A stretch of 64,000 nucleotides of DNA from Heterotrichella gracilis (lineage: Eukaryota > Sar > Xanthophyceae > Tribonematales > Xanthonemataceae): NCBI GenBank assembly GCA_032358255.1, contig JAULBX010006442.1, positions 60,695 through 124,694 of the forward strand, in the 5' to 3' direction. The translations under genes were made by a program, and so were the position numbers. The notes under the pieces are model-generated. The model was not told the origin of the DNA and ran no database searches. It was given only the letters and a program-made list of their open reading frames with translations. Below are positions 10,555 to 21,136 of the stretch, piece after piece (position 1 is the first letter of the stretch; each line of letters begins with the position of its first letter).

Positions 10555-11020
10555 TGCCTTGTAGAATGCTGCCTAAGCCCCTTCTGTGCATGCACCCTTA
10601 GTCTACCCTCAGCAGGGTTGGTGGGTTGAGACACAGCACCAGGCCAAGCCTTAAACCCTAAGCCCTAAACCCTAAGCCCAGCTAAGCCCTAAACCCTACG
10701 TAGCATTGCATGCTATTTCAACGTGTGCACCACGCAATGGTGTGTACACGTGTGTGCAGACAGTAAACCCTAGATTATAAACCCTAAACCCTAAACAGTG
10801 CGTTTCATACCCTCTAAAGTTGTCACGTCTTTGACAGCCAGCCAGCTGCAGGCAGAGTGCATGCCGCCTTGCTTTTTGGCCTCCAATGCTGAGTAATATC
10901 AATATTCCGACACTGCATGCGTTGCCAACTCCTTGCTATCTACCATGCAGCGCGACCTTCAACGCACTTTGTGTGCCCAACCTAGATGCTGCAACCAACA
11001 CAGTCGTCACTTCCCAGGTG
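10555..11020. repeat. Duplicated block, partner at 6440-7090
   Basis: Second copy of the block described at 6440. It includes a run of CCCTAAGCCCTAAACCC units (10650-10700) that the partner largely lacks, so the telomere-like motif expanded after or during duplication. Confidence 0.75.
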
Positions 11021-11086
11021 GGCGCACACACGCACGTACTGCCCACTAATACTGACCAGGGCGCCTGCTGGTACTGCCCACAGTTG

Positions 11087-11214
11087 TCCATATGGCAAAG
11101 CCGCTGCTGCCTGCGCAGTTTCAATTTCAAATCCCAGGTGGGCGCACAGCATTGCAAGCTGGAATAGAAATTGCAATCTGGGACAGTTGACCCAGCAGCG
11201 GCTTTGCACGTGGA
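11087..11214. repeat. Inverted repeat with the hairpin core
   Basis: Arms GTCCATATGGCAAAGCCGCTGCTG (11087-11110) and its near reverse complement (11192-11214) enclose about 80 bases. The loop contains TCCCAGGTGGGCGCACAG, a piece also found at 7055, 7570 and 11015. The arm core GTCCATATGGCAAA equals that of the tight hairpin at 3311-3379. Confidence 0.75.
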
Positions 11215-11595
11215 CACTCGGGGCGGTACCAGTACGCAGCAGTACCAGCACGCAACGGGCTCAACTTTTGCCGCCCTCCCCTCCCCGTGGGCCCTGAGCC
11301 CTAAACCTCAAACCCTCTTTACCATCCCTACCCACTTGTGCCGTCCTCCCCTCCCCCTAGACCCTAAATCCTAAAACCTGTCCCATCCCTACCCACTTTT
11401 GCCGCCCTCGCCTTCCCTTAAACCATAAACCCCTTCCCCATCCCTACCCCACTCTTGCCGCCCCCCCTCCCCCTAAACCCTAAACCTGAACCCCTTTCCT
11501 ATCCCTAACCCACTGTTACCAGCCTCCCCTCCCCCTTTTCCATCCCTACCCCCCTGGTGTTTCCTCCATGACCACCACCACCCTGCCTCCCTTGC

Positions 11596-11905
11596 AGGAG
11601 CCGGATGACATGCGTTATTATTTATATATGTGTGTATAAATTTACATTTATGTATTTATTTGCAGCTGGAGAACAACGACACCTGGCACCCTGCAGGAGC
11701 CGGATGACAAGGACACCCAGCATTACGCTGGCACAACCCTAAACCCGAAACCCTAAAGACGTATACTAAACATTAAAATGCCCTTGCAGGAGCTGGATGA
11801 CAAGGACACCTGGCAGCGCCTGGGTGCGGGGGCGCTGCGCCAGGGCACCAACACACCATCAAGTATTGCGGCCGCCAACCGGTGTGAGCGCTTGCCTTCT
11901 GTAGC
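11596..11905 (+). pseudogene. COPA LDDKDTW exon relics, third block
   Basis: Heads lie at about 11597, 11665, 11695 and 11788. The last reads ELDDKDTWQRLGAGALRQG, again matching coatomer-alpha, then diverges. The block follows four units of the CCCTCCCC...CCCATCCCTACCC intron end (11270-11570) and is followed by the intron piece that in the other copies is at 3930-4080 and 8380-8520. Confidence 0.75.
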
Positions 11906-12040
11906 GTATACAGCATGGCGGGATAGGGATTTGGGGAGGGATGTGCATACGGCATCTGGCCTGGTTAGGGTCTAGGGTTTAGCATGTGCCAGGCAGCGCA
12001 GCCCTCAGGTCCCACCATTGCCCTCAGGGAGCGCTCGCAC

Positions 12041-12120
12041 ACAGCCCCAGCCCCAGCCCCAGCCCCAGCCCCAGCCCCAGCCCCAGCCCCAGCCCCAGCC
12101 CCAGCCTCAGCCACAGCCAC
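12041..12120. repeat. CCCCAG hexamer microsatellite
   Basis: About 11 perfect CCCCAG units with a decayed end (CCTCAGCCACAGCCAC). The paralogous positions near 4070-4085 and 8505-8525 have only one or two units, so the expansion happened in this duplicate alone. Confidence 0.95.
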
Positions 12121-12249
12121 ATGTGAAGGAGACATTTTTATGTGCATGTGCATGTCATCGGGTGGTCCAGGACCTATCATGGTCCAGTGCTTTTGAAAAC
12201 CCCAGGACCTGGTGGTCATGACTGCACCGGCTGTACAGCTACTTTTTAC

Positions 12250-12432
12250 ATCCGATTTACAGTAGCTATTAGCACATTTTGATTGTCTACAGTTATGCCC
12301 CGGGACACGCAGCCAGTTTTTTACAGCCTGTTAATAGGCTGGCGGCCAATTTTCAGTAGCTATTAGCAATGATACCATATGCTAGCACATTTTGATTGTC
12401 GAGAGGTATGCCCAGGGACATGCAGCCTGTTA
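12250..12432. repeat. Direct duplication, about 75 bp, twice
   Basis: CAGTAGCTATTAGCA, GCACATTTTGATTGTC, ATGCCCNGGGACAYGCAGCC occur in the same order at 12260-12318 and 12352-12426. No coding role is seen. Confidence 0.8.
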
Positions 12433-13640
12433 AGAGTCTTAGAGTAGCCCTAGCATGAATCTCAAGCTTCTGATGCTAGCACACACCATATAGGTACAAG
12501 CAGAAGTGCGCACATGCATATCTCTTCATACATACTTTGTCACTAGTAGTCTCAGACCCCTGGCTGGGTTACTCGTACCAGTACCAGTACCGTACCGACG
12601 TCACCACTGTGGCTGTACTGGCAATTTGCCACGATGTCATATGAGGCAGCAGGCTGCAGGAGCTAAGCAAGCAACTGCCAGTTGTTCTGATTTTCATTTT
12701 CAAAAAATGCAAGGCAACCTGCCGACGGCTTGGAATGCCTTTGTGGATGCCATCCATTGGACTCCTCCGAGGATATCATGAGTACTCACTAGTAACAGGC
12801 AATGCATATGCTTGTTTGTTTGTACTATAAATGTAAATTACAGATCGTCGGTTGACATCATGAGTGACATATATTTCTCGCCATATGGGTGCGAGGCAAC
12901 GCCGGCACTGTGCCCTGAAACTATGTGTACACTACGTAGTATAGTGTATTACCGTCATCATGCATCATGAGTCATGATGCTTTGCAAGTACGGAGTGTGG
13001 AACACAGCAAACCCTCCCAGCAAACGTGTAGACAATGTGCAACATTTGGCACATGGCCATGCTGCAGGCAGTAGCACCGGCTCGGCGATTTTCAAATTAT
13101 GGCCAAAGGCCGCCTGACGGTCGAGGTGAGTACTTAGTAGTCTATCCTATCGCGTCAAACGCGACAAGGGTGTCACAAATACACAACAATGATTATATAC
13201 AAGCGCTACCTAACATGTTGACATGAAAAAACAGATTGCAAATTGCATTGAACGGGGTAAACTAAATCACTAAACAGGCAACATGAATCCTACACTAAAA
13301 TTTTGACAGCAGAACAGCAAACAGTTGACATGGAACTAATGTGCGCGTATTCAGTATTCAGTCATGTTGTTTGTATTCAGTACTATAATGTCTTCATTGA
13401 ATACACCGTTGATTTGCGAATGCTAGTAGCAATATACATCGTTCAAGGCTGGTCAGAACAGGTCCCCTCATGGAAGATATTTGAAATGAAAAAGTGCACC
13501 ACTGACCAAGCAAACACCAAAAAAACTGCAGCGCTAATGAGTTGGCCAGAAATTGTCCCATCAACGACGCGCATTGGCCTTTTCACGAGCGATGCTGCAT
13601 GCTCCACCCTCTCCTGGCTTGCGTTCATTGCCAAATGTCG
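12433..13640. other. Stretch without a recognisable gene
   Basis: Around 12630-12870 there is weak similarity to 4450-4580 (CAGGCTGC...GCTAAGCAAGCAACTG and GTTGACATCATGAGTGA). Otherwise I see neither exons nor repeats. The telomere-like motif is almost absent here. Confidence 0.5.
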
Positions 13641-13804
13641 GTGAGGGGGCTGACTATTTTGCTTGGTGCAGGAGAACATGCTTGGAGGCCGACAGGGCAA
13701 GGTTCCCATGCGCTTTGCTAAGTGGACCCCAAACCCTAAACCCTAAAACAGTTTCTCCTCCAATGCTGGATGAAAACAGCCCCGGCTGCTGCTAAAACAA
13801 TGCC

Positions 13805-13845
13805 CCGGGCTTTTGCCGTTTATGATGCCCCCCCTTTGGTAGACC
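13805..13845 (-). repeat. Echo of the phosphatase last exon beyond its stop
   Basis: GGGCTTTTGCCGTTTATGATGCCCCCCCTTTGG repeats, with a few changes, the end of the last exon (13868-13905), which on the minus strand encodes the [12 protein letters not shown] tail. CCCTAAACC sequence separates the two copies. Confidence 0.8.
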
Positions 13846-13859
13846 CTAAACCTTAAACC

Positions 13860-16800
13860 CTAAAACAGCGACCCAGGCTTTGGCCGCTTATGATGCCCCC
13901 CCTTTGCCTGCACAGGCACCCTCAGGGTGTACAGGGGCTCCGCCGATTCAATCCCCATGTAATCGACCACCATCTCCCCCCTGTGCACCAGCACCGCCAG
14001 GTAGCCATTGGCCGCAAGCTGGAAGGGGGAGTGGCGGGCGCTGAAGAAGCCACTTCCCAACTTGGACCCCGCACCGCTGATGAGGTAATGGATGCCCGCC
14101 TTGCGCCTGCAGGGGTGGTGGGGGTGAAGGGATTGGGATGGATGCAGGGCTCAGGGTGCACAGTAGCTGAGCATGTACTCAGCCTGCTGAACCCTAAACC
14201 CCAAACCCAAAACAACAGCCCACGCCCTGGCAAGTGGACCCAAAGATGTTGGATGCCAACATCAGGTATAGGGTTTAGGGTGATTAAGGGTTGGCAGCAG
14301 GAATGGTTTGATGATGCAGAGGGTGTGTGGATGTGGTGCAACAGTGGGCGGAAGGTTTGGAATTGCCCAAGTTGGGAGCAGCAGCTTGCCATGGTTTGAA
14401 CCTGCCCTTCTGTCAAATAATGGTGGCCCAGTTAGATGCTCCACCAAGGACATTGGCCTTTATTATGAACGGAAAATAGAGAATGCACCGACATATAGAT
14501 TGTCGAAAGGAACATAGATTGTGTAAACTCACCAGTGTATGTGCTGCAGGTTGTGGTCGTGGCCGCACATGTAGGCTTGCACCCCGTACTTAGACAGGAG
14601 CGGCTCTAGCCACTGGACGAGCTCGGAGGTATCCTGCACATGCGCCATGTAGTGGGTGCCTTGCACAGGCAACAGATGGTGGTGGGTGTGCATTCATTGC
14701 ACCCAAGCTTGCCATCACCCTACACCTTTACCCTTGCTCTCATCAAGCATCCCGGGGATTGATCAGCTGGTGCCTGACCACAACCATCCACATGGCACTA
14801 GACCATGCATGCACCCCAAACCCTAAACCCCAACGCAACCCTAGCGCCTGCCACCAGCCTGGCGGCCTTGGCTAGAGTCCTGATTGGGTGGTGCCCACCA
14901 ACAAAGCTATCCAAGATTGGCATCATGTGAGATTGCACATGGCTGGACGTGTTTGCCACCTGTGAATGTGTGTGCAACACCCTTTAAACCTTAAACCCCC
15001 AAACCCTCAAACCCTAGTGCCCGCCGCTCACCTGGCGCCGGTGATTTGTCCTGATCAGGTGGTGCCCAAGAACAATCTTTTAAGCATGGCATGACTATGC
15101 GTAGCATCATATGAGGTTGCACACGCATGGACGTGTTCGTCACTTGTGATTGTGGGTGCATCACCCCTAAACCCTAAATTCTAAACCCTAGACCCTAGCG
15201 CCTGCCGCTCACCTGGCGCCGGTGATTTGTCCTGATCGGGTGGTGCCCAATCACAATCTTCCAAGCGGCACTTGACCTTGCCAGATTTTGCTCCAATTCC
15301 GCCAGCTGGCCCCTCCAGGACTGCTCCAGCAGGCCCCCCGGGTTTCCCGCCCATGAGGTGTTGTAATACTCAGAAATGAAGGGGGTGGTGTCCATGAAAA
15401 AGAGCTCCAGGTGGGGACCAAGGGGGAGGTTGTACGCGCGCGCCACGTTCCATCGGGGGTCGCGCTGCGCCAGGGAGATGTCTAGCTCGTGCAGGGGGGA
15501 GTTGTAGCAGTTGGAGCCTGGTTGCTCGCAGATGCGGCTGGCGGGATCCGCGGTGACTTCCCCATAGTCGTGGTTGCCCAAGACAGCATACCAAGGCACC
15601 TGCGGGGGGGTGTGACTACGTCAATATGAAACCTGCAGGGTCAGGTTTGTAGGCAGCGGGGTGTGATGGCAGTTGAAGCCCGGCTGTTGGGGCTGACTCG
15701 ATCCGCTGTGGTTTGCCATAGTAATGTATACAAGCCATTGTTTCTTGCTTCATTAATTGATTTACGCTGTTGCTGCTCAAACGGGTTGCTCACCTGGAGC
15801 GAGGGCGCAGTGTATACGTCCATGAAGGAGGTTTGGAATGCTGGGTCATGTGCAGACACGATGCCACCTGGAGGAATAGAACAGAACCGCTTGGTTGGTT
15901 GGTTGCAGGGCAGCAATGGCGCTAGCACCATCCTGACATGCACTTCCAGCAGTGGCGCTAGCATCATCTGGCGTGCACTTGACGCAGCGATGCTAGCACC
16001 ATCCTGCCATGCACTTGCAACAGTGGCACAAGCACCATCTGGCATGCACTTGCCGCATTGAGCCGTGTTGCCGAGCATGAAGGAAGATTTGTGCAACTAC
16101 CAACATATAACATGGCTTCCAAGTAACGCCCTCGCTCATTTGGTAGAATAAGCAAGCAAGTATGTGCGTTCCAGCTATACAGCCAGATTAGGATGCCTGG
16201 GTGTGCCTCACCCAAGCCCAAGAGCCAAGGCTTGTCACTGTGGTATAGTAACACATGGATGATATAGAGGTGCTCACTTGGATAGAAGTTATCTCCCGTG
16301 CTGATCACAAAGTCAGGGCGGAAGGAGTGCGCTTTGACGGCCATGGCAGCAGCTGTCTGGGTTTGGTTCATCTGCCCCAGCCTGCCCCAGTCACCAATCT
16401 GCAAGCAAGGGAAATGAATTAGAGGCACAGAAGATGTTTTCTGAGGGAAAGTACTCAGGCGCCTGGCACTGTTTCAGACGAGTCCCTGACGCTGCATACG
16501 CACTCGATGAAAACCATACGAGTCAAGGTGACATTTGCAATGACATTTCACGCTACACTGGAAGCTACTTGCAACCGCCTGTTTAGGGCTGTAAGGATGA
16601 GACCTAGGAATTGCTGTAAGGATCAGGGTTGCCAAGTGGACTGCGCCAAGTGGGTGAGGACGCGTTGCACTGGGACGTTTGGTGTTGAGGGTTAGGGCCG
16701 CTAATGGGGCGCGGACACATTGCAACGGAGCAGGTGCATGTACCCCAAGGGATGTGTAGGGTTTAGGGTTGCCAAATGGGTGGCCGCAAACCCTAAACCA

Positions 16801-17504
16801 TGGACCCTAACCCCCAGACCCGTTGCAGTGCAAGGTGCACATACCACAAGGAACCTCGTTTCTGTGGTGCTGAAGAGCGTGAACAGCAGCGTTGGGTTGA
16901 CCAGGGCAGCGCACAGTGTCCCACAGACCGCTCCTACTATGAAGGCCAGCACCCAGGGACACCACAAGGCATGTAGCCATGGCTTGTTCTTGCTCCCTGC
17001 TTGTGTCGAGTGTGAAGAGGATTCTGCAGAGGCGCAACCAAAGTCAGCTGGAGTAAGGTGGAGGCAAGCGAATGGTAGCGCACCAGGTTTGCATTGGCGG
17101 GTTCTGGGGAGTGCACAGGGGTGGACTATGGGTAGGGCTGCTCCAGTGCCTTGGAGGGCACAGTGCATTGCTCTAGAGACTACGTGCATTGATAATTTGA
17201 AAGCCGCACGAGGCAAGGGTGAACAGGGAGTGTTTAACGACTGCTGCTGCCAAGCTGTTCAGTGCTAGTGACTGCCATTGCTTGACTGAAAGTCGTGTGC
17301 ACCAGTGAAACACCCCTTCCATATCTCCCCCCAATGACCTACAAGAAGGGTTGACAGAGCAGGTTACAAGGGGTTCTCGCTTCACTTACCTTGCTCGCTG
17401 GTCCTGCGGAGCAGAGGCTCGTCCAGGCCAGCCCCAGTCACCCCCACCCCCACATTCACAGCCACACTGCCTTCATGGCGCGGATCTCCCAATTGCCCGA
17501 TCAT
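13860..17504 (-). CDS. Purple acid phosphatase, membrane-anchored
   Basis: Seven exons close in phase: 17504-17390, 17047-16845, 16398-16278, 15867-15794, 15599-15213, 14633-14533, 14106-13860; 415 residues. All metal-ligand blocks of the low-molecular-weight (ACP5/TRAP-like) purple acid phosphatases are present: [35 protein letters not shown] and [10 protein letters not shown]. The active site uses a binuclear metal centre to hydrolyse phosphomonoesters. The N-terminus is unusual for the family: a roughly 65-residue hydrophilic tail with DEPLLRR, then one hydrophobic segment (about 69-92, [19 protein letters not shown]). This suggests a type II anchor with a dileucine sorting signal, so an endosomal or vacuolar location is inferred. 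The start is the first ATG before the in-phase exon 1. The second exon could also begin 18 bases later, at an alternative in-phase AG. Confidence 0.92.
14841..15095 (-). repeat. Two echoes of phosphatase exon 5 tail
   Basis: 15020-15090 is nearly identical to the end of exon 5 plus its donor (coding-strand GGGCACCACCTGATCAGGAC to GGCGCCAG and GTGAGC). 14841-14910 is an older copy of the same piece (VIGHHPIRT still readable). CCCTAAA stretches lie between the copies. Both are on the gene's strand in the intron after exon 5. Confidence 0.9.
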
Positions 17505-19423
17505 TCCACTCCTATTTTGCCAAGCAGCTGGAAGTTGTGCAACTGAAAGGCTTGGGGTGCAGGGATTGAGCTCAGACTGCCACTAAAGCTCTCAGCTATG
17601 CCTACTGCATGGGTCTCAGACTGTGCCCTGTTCAGGGCCGTTTTCAAACTGCTTCCCAGTACACCGACGTTTTGTAACCCGTAGGTCCTCTATCACTCAA
17701 AGATTGGGGCTTATCTATTATGGTAATACAGGCCTGGTTCAAGGTCCAGCTCCTGGGCAAGGCAGGACTTGGCAGCCACACTGTTTAAACTCTGCACAGT
17801 CGACCCAAAGCAGGGGTGGAATGGCGTGTGCAAGGCGTCAGTCGTGTGTTGGGAAAAGTGTCTTTGACTGCTGTTAATAGACTCAAGGTGGAGCCAAGCC
17901 TTGCACAGCTTTGTGGTCCAACTTTTGAACTGCAACTTCCAAACTAATGCTTGTGGCCAGAATATTCCCGTTCAAAGTTGCGCGACGACCCAAACTTCCA
18001 ATCGGGCCTCAGCCGAACAGACAGGCTTCAGAGTCAACAGTTCACTTTCAACACAGCGGTTCAGAGGAACCCATTAAGCGATACTGCCTGCGTTGGGACC
18101 ACTGCGCTTGCCTTGGGGGCGTCAACGGCATGCATCACATGTCTCGAGACACCCTGTTCAGTAGCCCTGTGGCTGCTGTGCACCTACCTTGGCGGCTGCA
18201 AGCTGTTCTCCCCCCGAAGACAGAGGAGCAGTTTGCTTCTTGTGGGTAAGCGAGGGGCATGCGCCAAGTAGGCTTGCCAAGGTGTCGGAGGGCTGAGCAA
18301 CTTCCAGTGCAGCACAGTTGGCTGGTGCCACCCATGGTCGATGGCTGCCAGCCCACCCCGTGACCCAGCGCCCCAGGCTGGTGCCGGGGGCCACTACAGC
18401 CAGACTACAGCACTGTCAGGGAGTAAGAGGTGTCGTGAAACAGCCTTGCCAGCCCCAAGTAAGGCTCAAACAGACTTGCGAGTTCTTGCAGGTTCAAGTA
18501 TGCTGCCCATGTCACTACAACAACTTGTCAGGACTTTGGCGAGGCTTTGGCAACTTCCCCACCACCCTCCCGCGGAACAATTGCTGAGCAATCGCAATTA
18601 CAAGCCAATTGCCTTCAGGCATAGGGCGGGGGTACATAACGCATGCCACAAGCTATAACGGCCCTTCAACGTAGCTCAACCCGCTCACCAGTCCGCAACT
18701 CTTTTATGCTTGCAGCACAAACCCACTGCACCTCAATGTGGCGAACGGTGCAACACTAGACGGGCAACCCCGTCAATTGCAAATAAAAGCACGGCATTGC
18801 CATGCCCAAAGATTGGCGTACGCAAAGGTACTCACCCTCTATACTGCCAAGACGGCTGCTAAAACCAAACAAAGCACAAAGGAAACTGAAACACCCCAAA
18901 CGGGGTAGACGTGGGTGCCGCATATGCGATACCTGCGCGGCGGATGCCCACACAATACATAGAGCAATGCATTGGTTCGTTCGGACGCTCAAACTCACAC
19001 ACAAGTACGGTACTACCGACGCATGCCCTGTGGCATGCGCCAGTGCGCTGTATAGCTGCCCCATCCCATCCCTATCCCCATACCCAAAGACCCTCTCCCA
19101 ACCGGATCAAGCACCCTTTGCTGGCCCCCTGCGATCGAGTTGTAGGCATCGTGCCCTAGTTTAGGGTTTCCAAAGGAAACCTCTCCACGCCACCCAGCTC
19201 CCCAAGGCGGGTTGCACAGCCACATTGCCATAGGTGCCATGTCTGCTGATACCCAAATATGCGGCCATCATCCATGAGACGCTGCCTGTGCCCTGCCATC
19301 CCATGCTGCCGCCCACAAGCCCATAGCAGTGCCGGTTTGGGACGCGCAGCAAAATGCGAATCCCAGGCCCCACCAGACTGGTCCCCGTGCCCACCCTCAG
19401 CCCGCCCGGGGCCTGTCCTCGGT
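17505..19423. other. Intergenic: phosphatase 5' flank and bHLH 3' flank
   Basis: No exon, RNA gene or repeat recognised in 1.9 kb. It must hold the phosphatase promoter on its left side and the bHLH 3' UTR on its right. Only one TTTAGGG motif is seen (about 19160), in contrast to the intron-rich regions. Confidence 0.5.
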
Positions 19424-21136
19424 TCATGCGGCTGGTGGCCGCAGCATGTGGTCTTGCGACACGTCCAACGAGGTCTGCGGCAGGTAGCTCTGGGGCCCGT
19501 TGCCCTGCATCCCGCCCATGCCCCCCATCCCGTGCATCCCGCCCATCCCCCCCATCGTCATGGGCTTGCTGTGCTGCTGATTAGACACACTGGCCAGAAG
19601 GTTCTGCACAGCCAGGTCCTTATTGTTGGCCAAGGCAGACAACGAGGAGAGGTTGGTACCCGCCGACTGCACCGCAGCTTGGAGCGCGTTTTGAACGTCT
19701 GCCAGCTGTTGGAGGGCGGGGAGGGCTGTGAGGGGCAGGCCGCCGAGTTGCAGCATGGGGTTTTGTTGCTGCAGGAGGTGCGCGGAGTTGTTCTGCATCA
19801 TGACCTGCTGGAGCAGCATCTGGCCCTTGGCCTTCTCGGTTTGCGCCACGCGCTCCTGGGAGGGGTGGGGAGGGTGGGTGAGCAATGGGCATGGGCGAGG
19901 GCGAGGTAAAGCAGGTGACAAGATAAAGGTGCAGAGCGATCCACATGGAGGAGGGTGCTCAAACACACTGCCATACTCTACCGCAACAGAGCACTCCAGC
20001 ATGGCATGGAAGATGGTCCAGAGCGTCGATTGGTGCTTCACCAATAAGGGGTGATGCAGGTGGCAGATATTCAAGTAGATTGATCCATAGCCACAGGAGG
20101 AGACTGGCCAAGTACACAACTCCTCATATGCGCTGCAGAACAGCTTGCAACTGAGCAGAAGGTCAGGACAATGGATGGTGCAGAGGGCCGAGGCGTGCTG
20201 TAATGAATGGGTCACTTACCTCCAGGAACTTGTTCAGCTGCTTTAGCTGGTTGTTCTCCAGTCGCAGCTGGGTGACTACCCGCACTGCGTCGCAGATGAT
20301 GGAGGCCTTGTCGGTCTTCACGTTCTTGCCGTCTGGGGAAATCAGCTTGGCAAGGTCGGTGAACCTGCAACACCAAAGTACATCAATAATGGGTTTGACG
20401 TTCTTGCCATCTGGGATATTAGCTTTGCTAGGTCGGTGAACCTATAAAAGCAAGGTACTTCACTCAGTGCTATCAGGAGTGGTGATATGGTTGCCACCCA
20501 AGGGGGGAGACTAAATGCAACCTGGGAACATTGGGTGGAAGGTGGGAAGATACATCATTTCAATCACTTGATGTGTCTTGGGTGGGCACCCAGCACACCA
20601 CGCACCTGCACCTATTTGCCAGTTGGCACCTAAATATGCATGGATAAGCCTGGACAAACCCTACCAATTTGCCCAGGGGCAGATGCACCTGGGGGTAGCC
20701 AAGCATTCAAAAAACAAAAAAAGTTTGGAATGGTTTGCAACCTAGGAGCCACTGCGCACCCTTCGTTCAGCCTCTCCCGCCTGAGCCGTTCTCTGCACGC
20801 CTTGTTCTTGGCTGCTTGGCTCATCTCCCCCTTGCCCCGCTTCCTGTCAGGCTCGCTGTCATCCCCGCTGCCCCCACCATGGGGATCTTTCCCCGTTTCT
20901 GACTCAGCCAGCAGAAACGCCAGCCCCTCGTTGTCGTACGCATCCCTCTCCCTCTTCGTGCTGATGTGGCCCGAGGTGGTTGCCTGGTCCCCAGCTTTTT
21001 GTGCCCTGCTCCCTCCCTGGCCACTGGCGCCCGGTTGGGGGATCTCGTGGGCTATATCAAACAGCAACGAGTCTGTGAAGTAGGTACTGGGTACTGGTAG
21101 CGGCTCCGAGTGACCTTCGCCCCAATTGAGCTCCAT
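19424..21136 (-). CDS. bHLH transcription factor, ILR3/group IVc-like
   Basis: Three exons: 21136-20760, 20364-20220, 19855-19424; 317 residues, phases 2 and 0. The basic region (about 105-125) reads KNKACRERLRRERLNEGF. It has the ACRE pattern of plant group IVc (ILR3-type) factors, with Glu and Arg kept for E-box contact and Ala instead of His at the first contact. The helix-loop-helix follows (LAKLISPDGKNVKTDKASII, then CDAVRVVTQLRLENNQLKQL) and runs into a leucine-heptad helix. The last exon adds a Gln-rich helix (QMLLQQVMMQNN) and a Met/Gly repeat (GMGGMHGMGGMGGM). It acts in the nucleus as a dimer; group IVc members in land plants regulate iron homeostasis, but that is only suggestive here. 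The start lies in the good context GCCGCCATGG. It is divergent from the SSB gene, with 1.35 kb between starts. Confidence 0.87.
20391..20445 (-). repeat. Echo of bHLH exon 2 head
   Basis: TTGACGTTCTTGCCATCTGGG to TAGGTCGGTGAACCT repeats the start of exon 2 (20318-20364) on the same strand with substitutions. Its acceptor position has decayed (CCTATAAAAG on the plus strand in place of CCTGCAACACC). Confidence 0.85.

Noticed and set aside
4590-12100. A functional COPA gene
   Set aside because: Exon pieces are frameshifted, repeated and incomplete, and the WD40 and C-terminal parts are missing.
12041-12120. Pro/Ala-Pro coding repeat from the CCCCAG run
   Set aside because: The frames are short, lie in duplicated intron sequence, and the run is absent from the paralogous copies.
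16720-17268. 182-residue plus-strand frame
   Set aside because: Antisense of phosphatase exon 2 and its intron; no motif.
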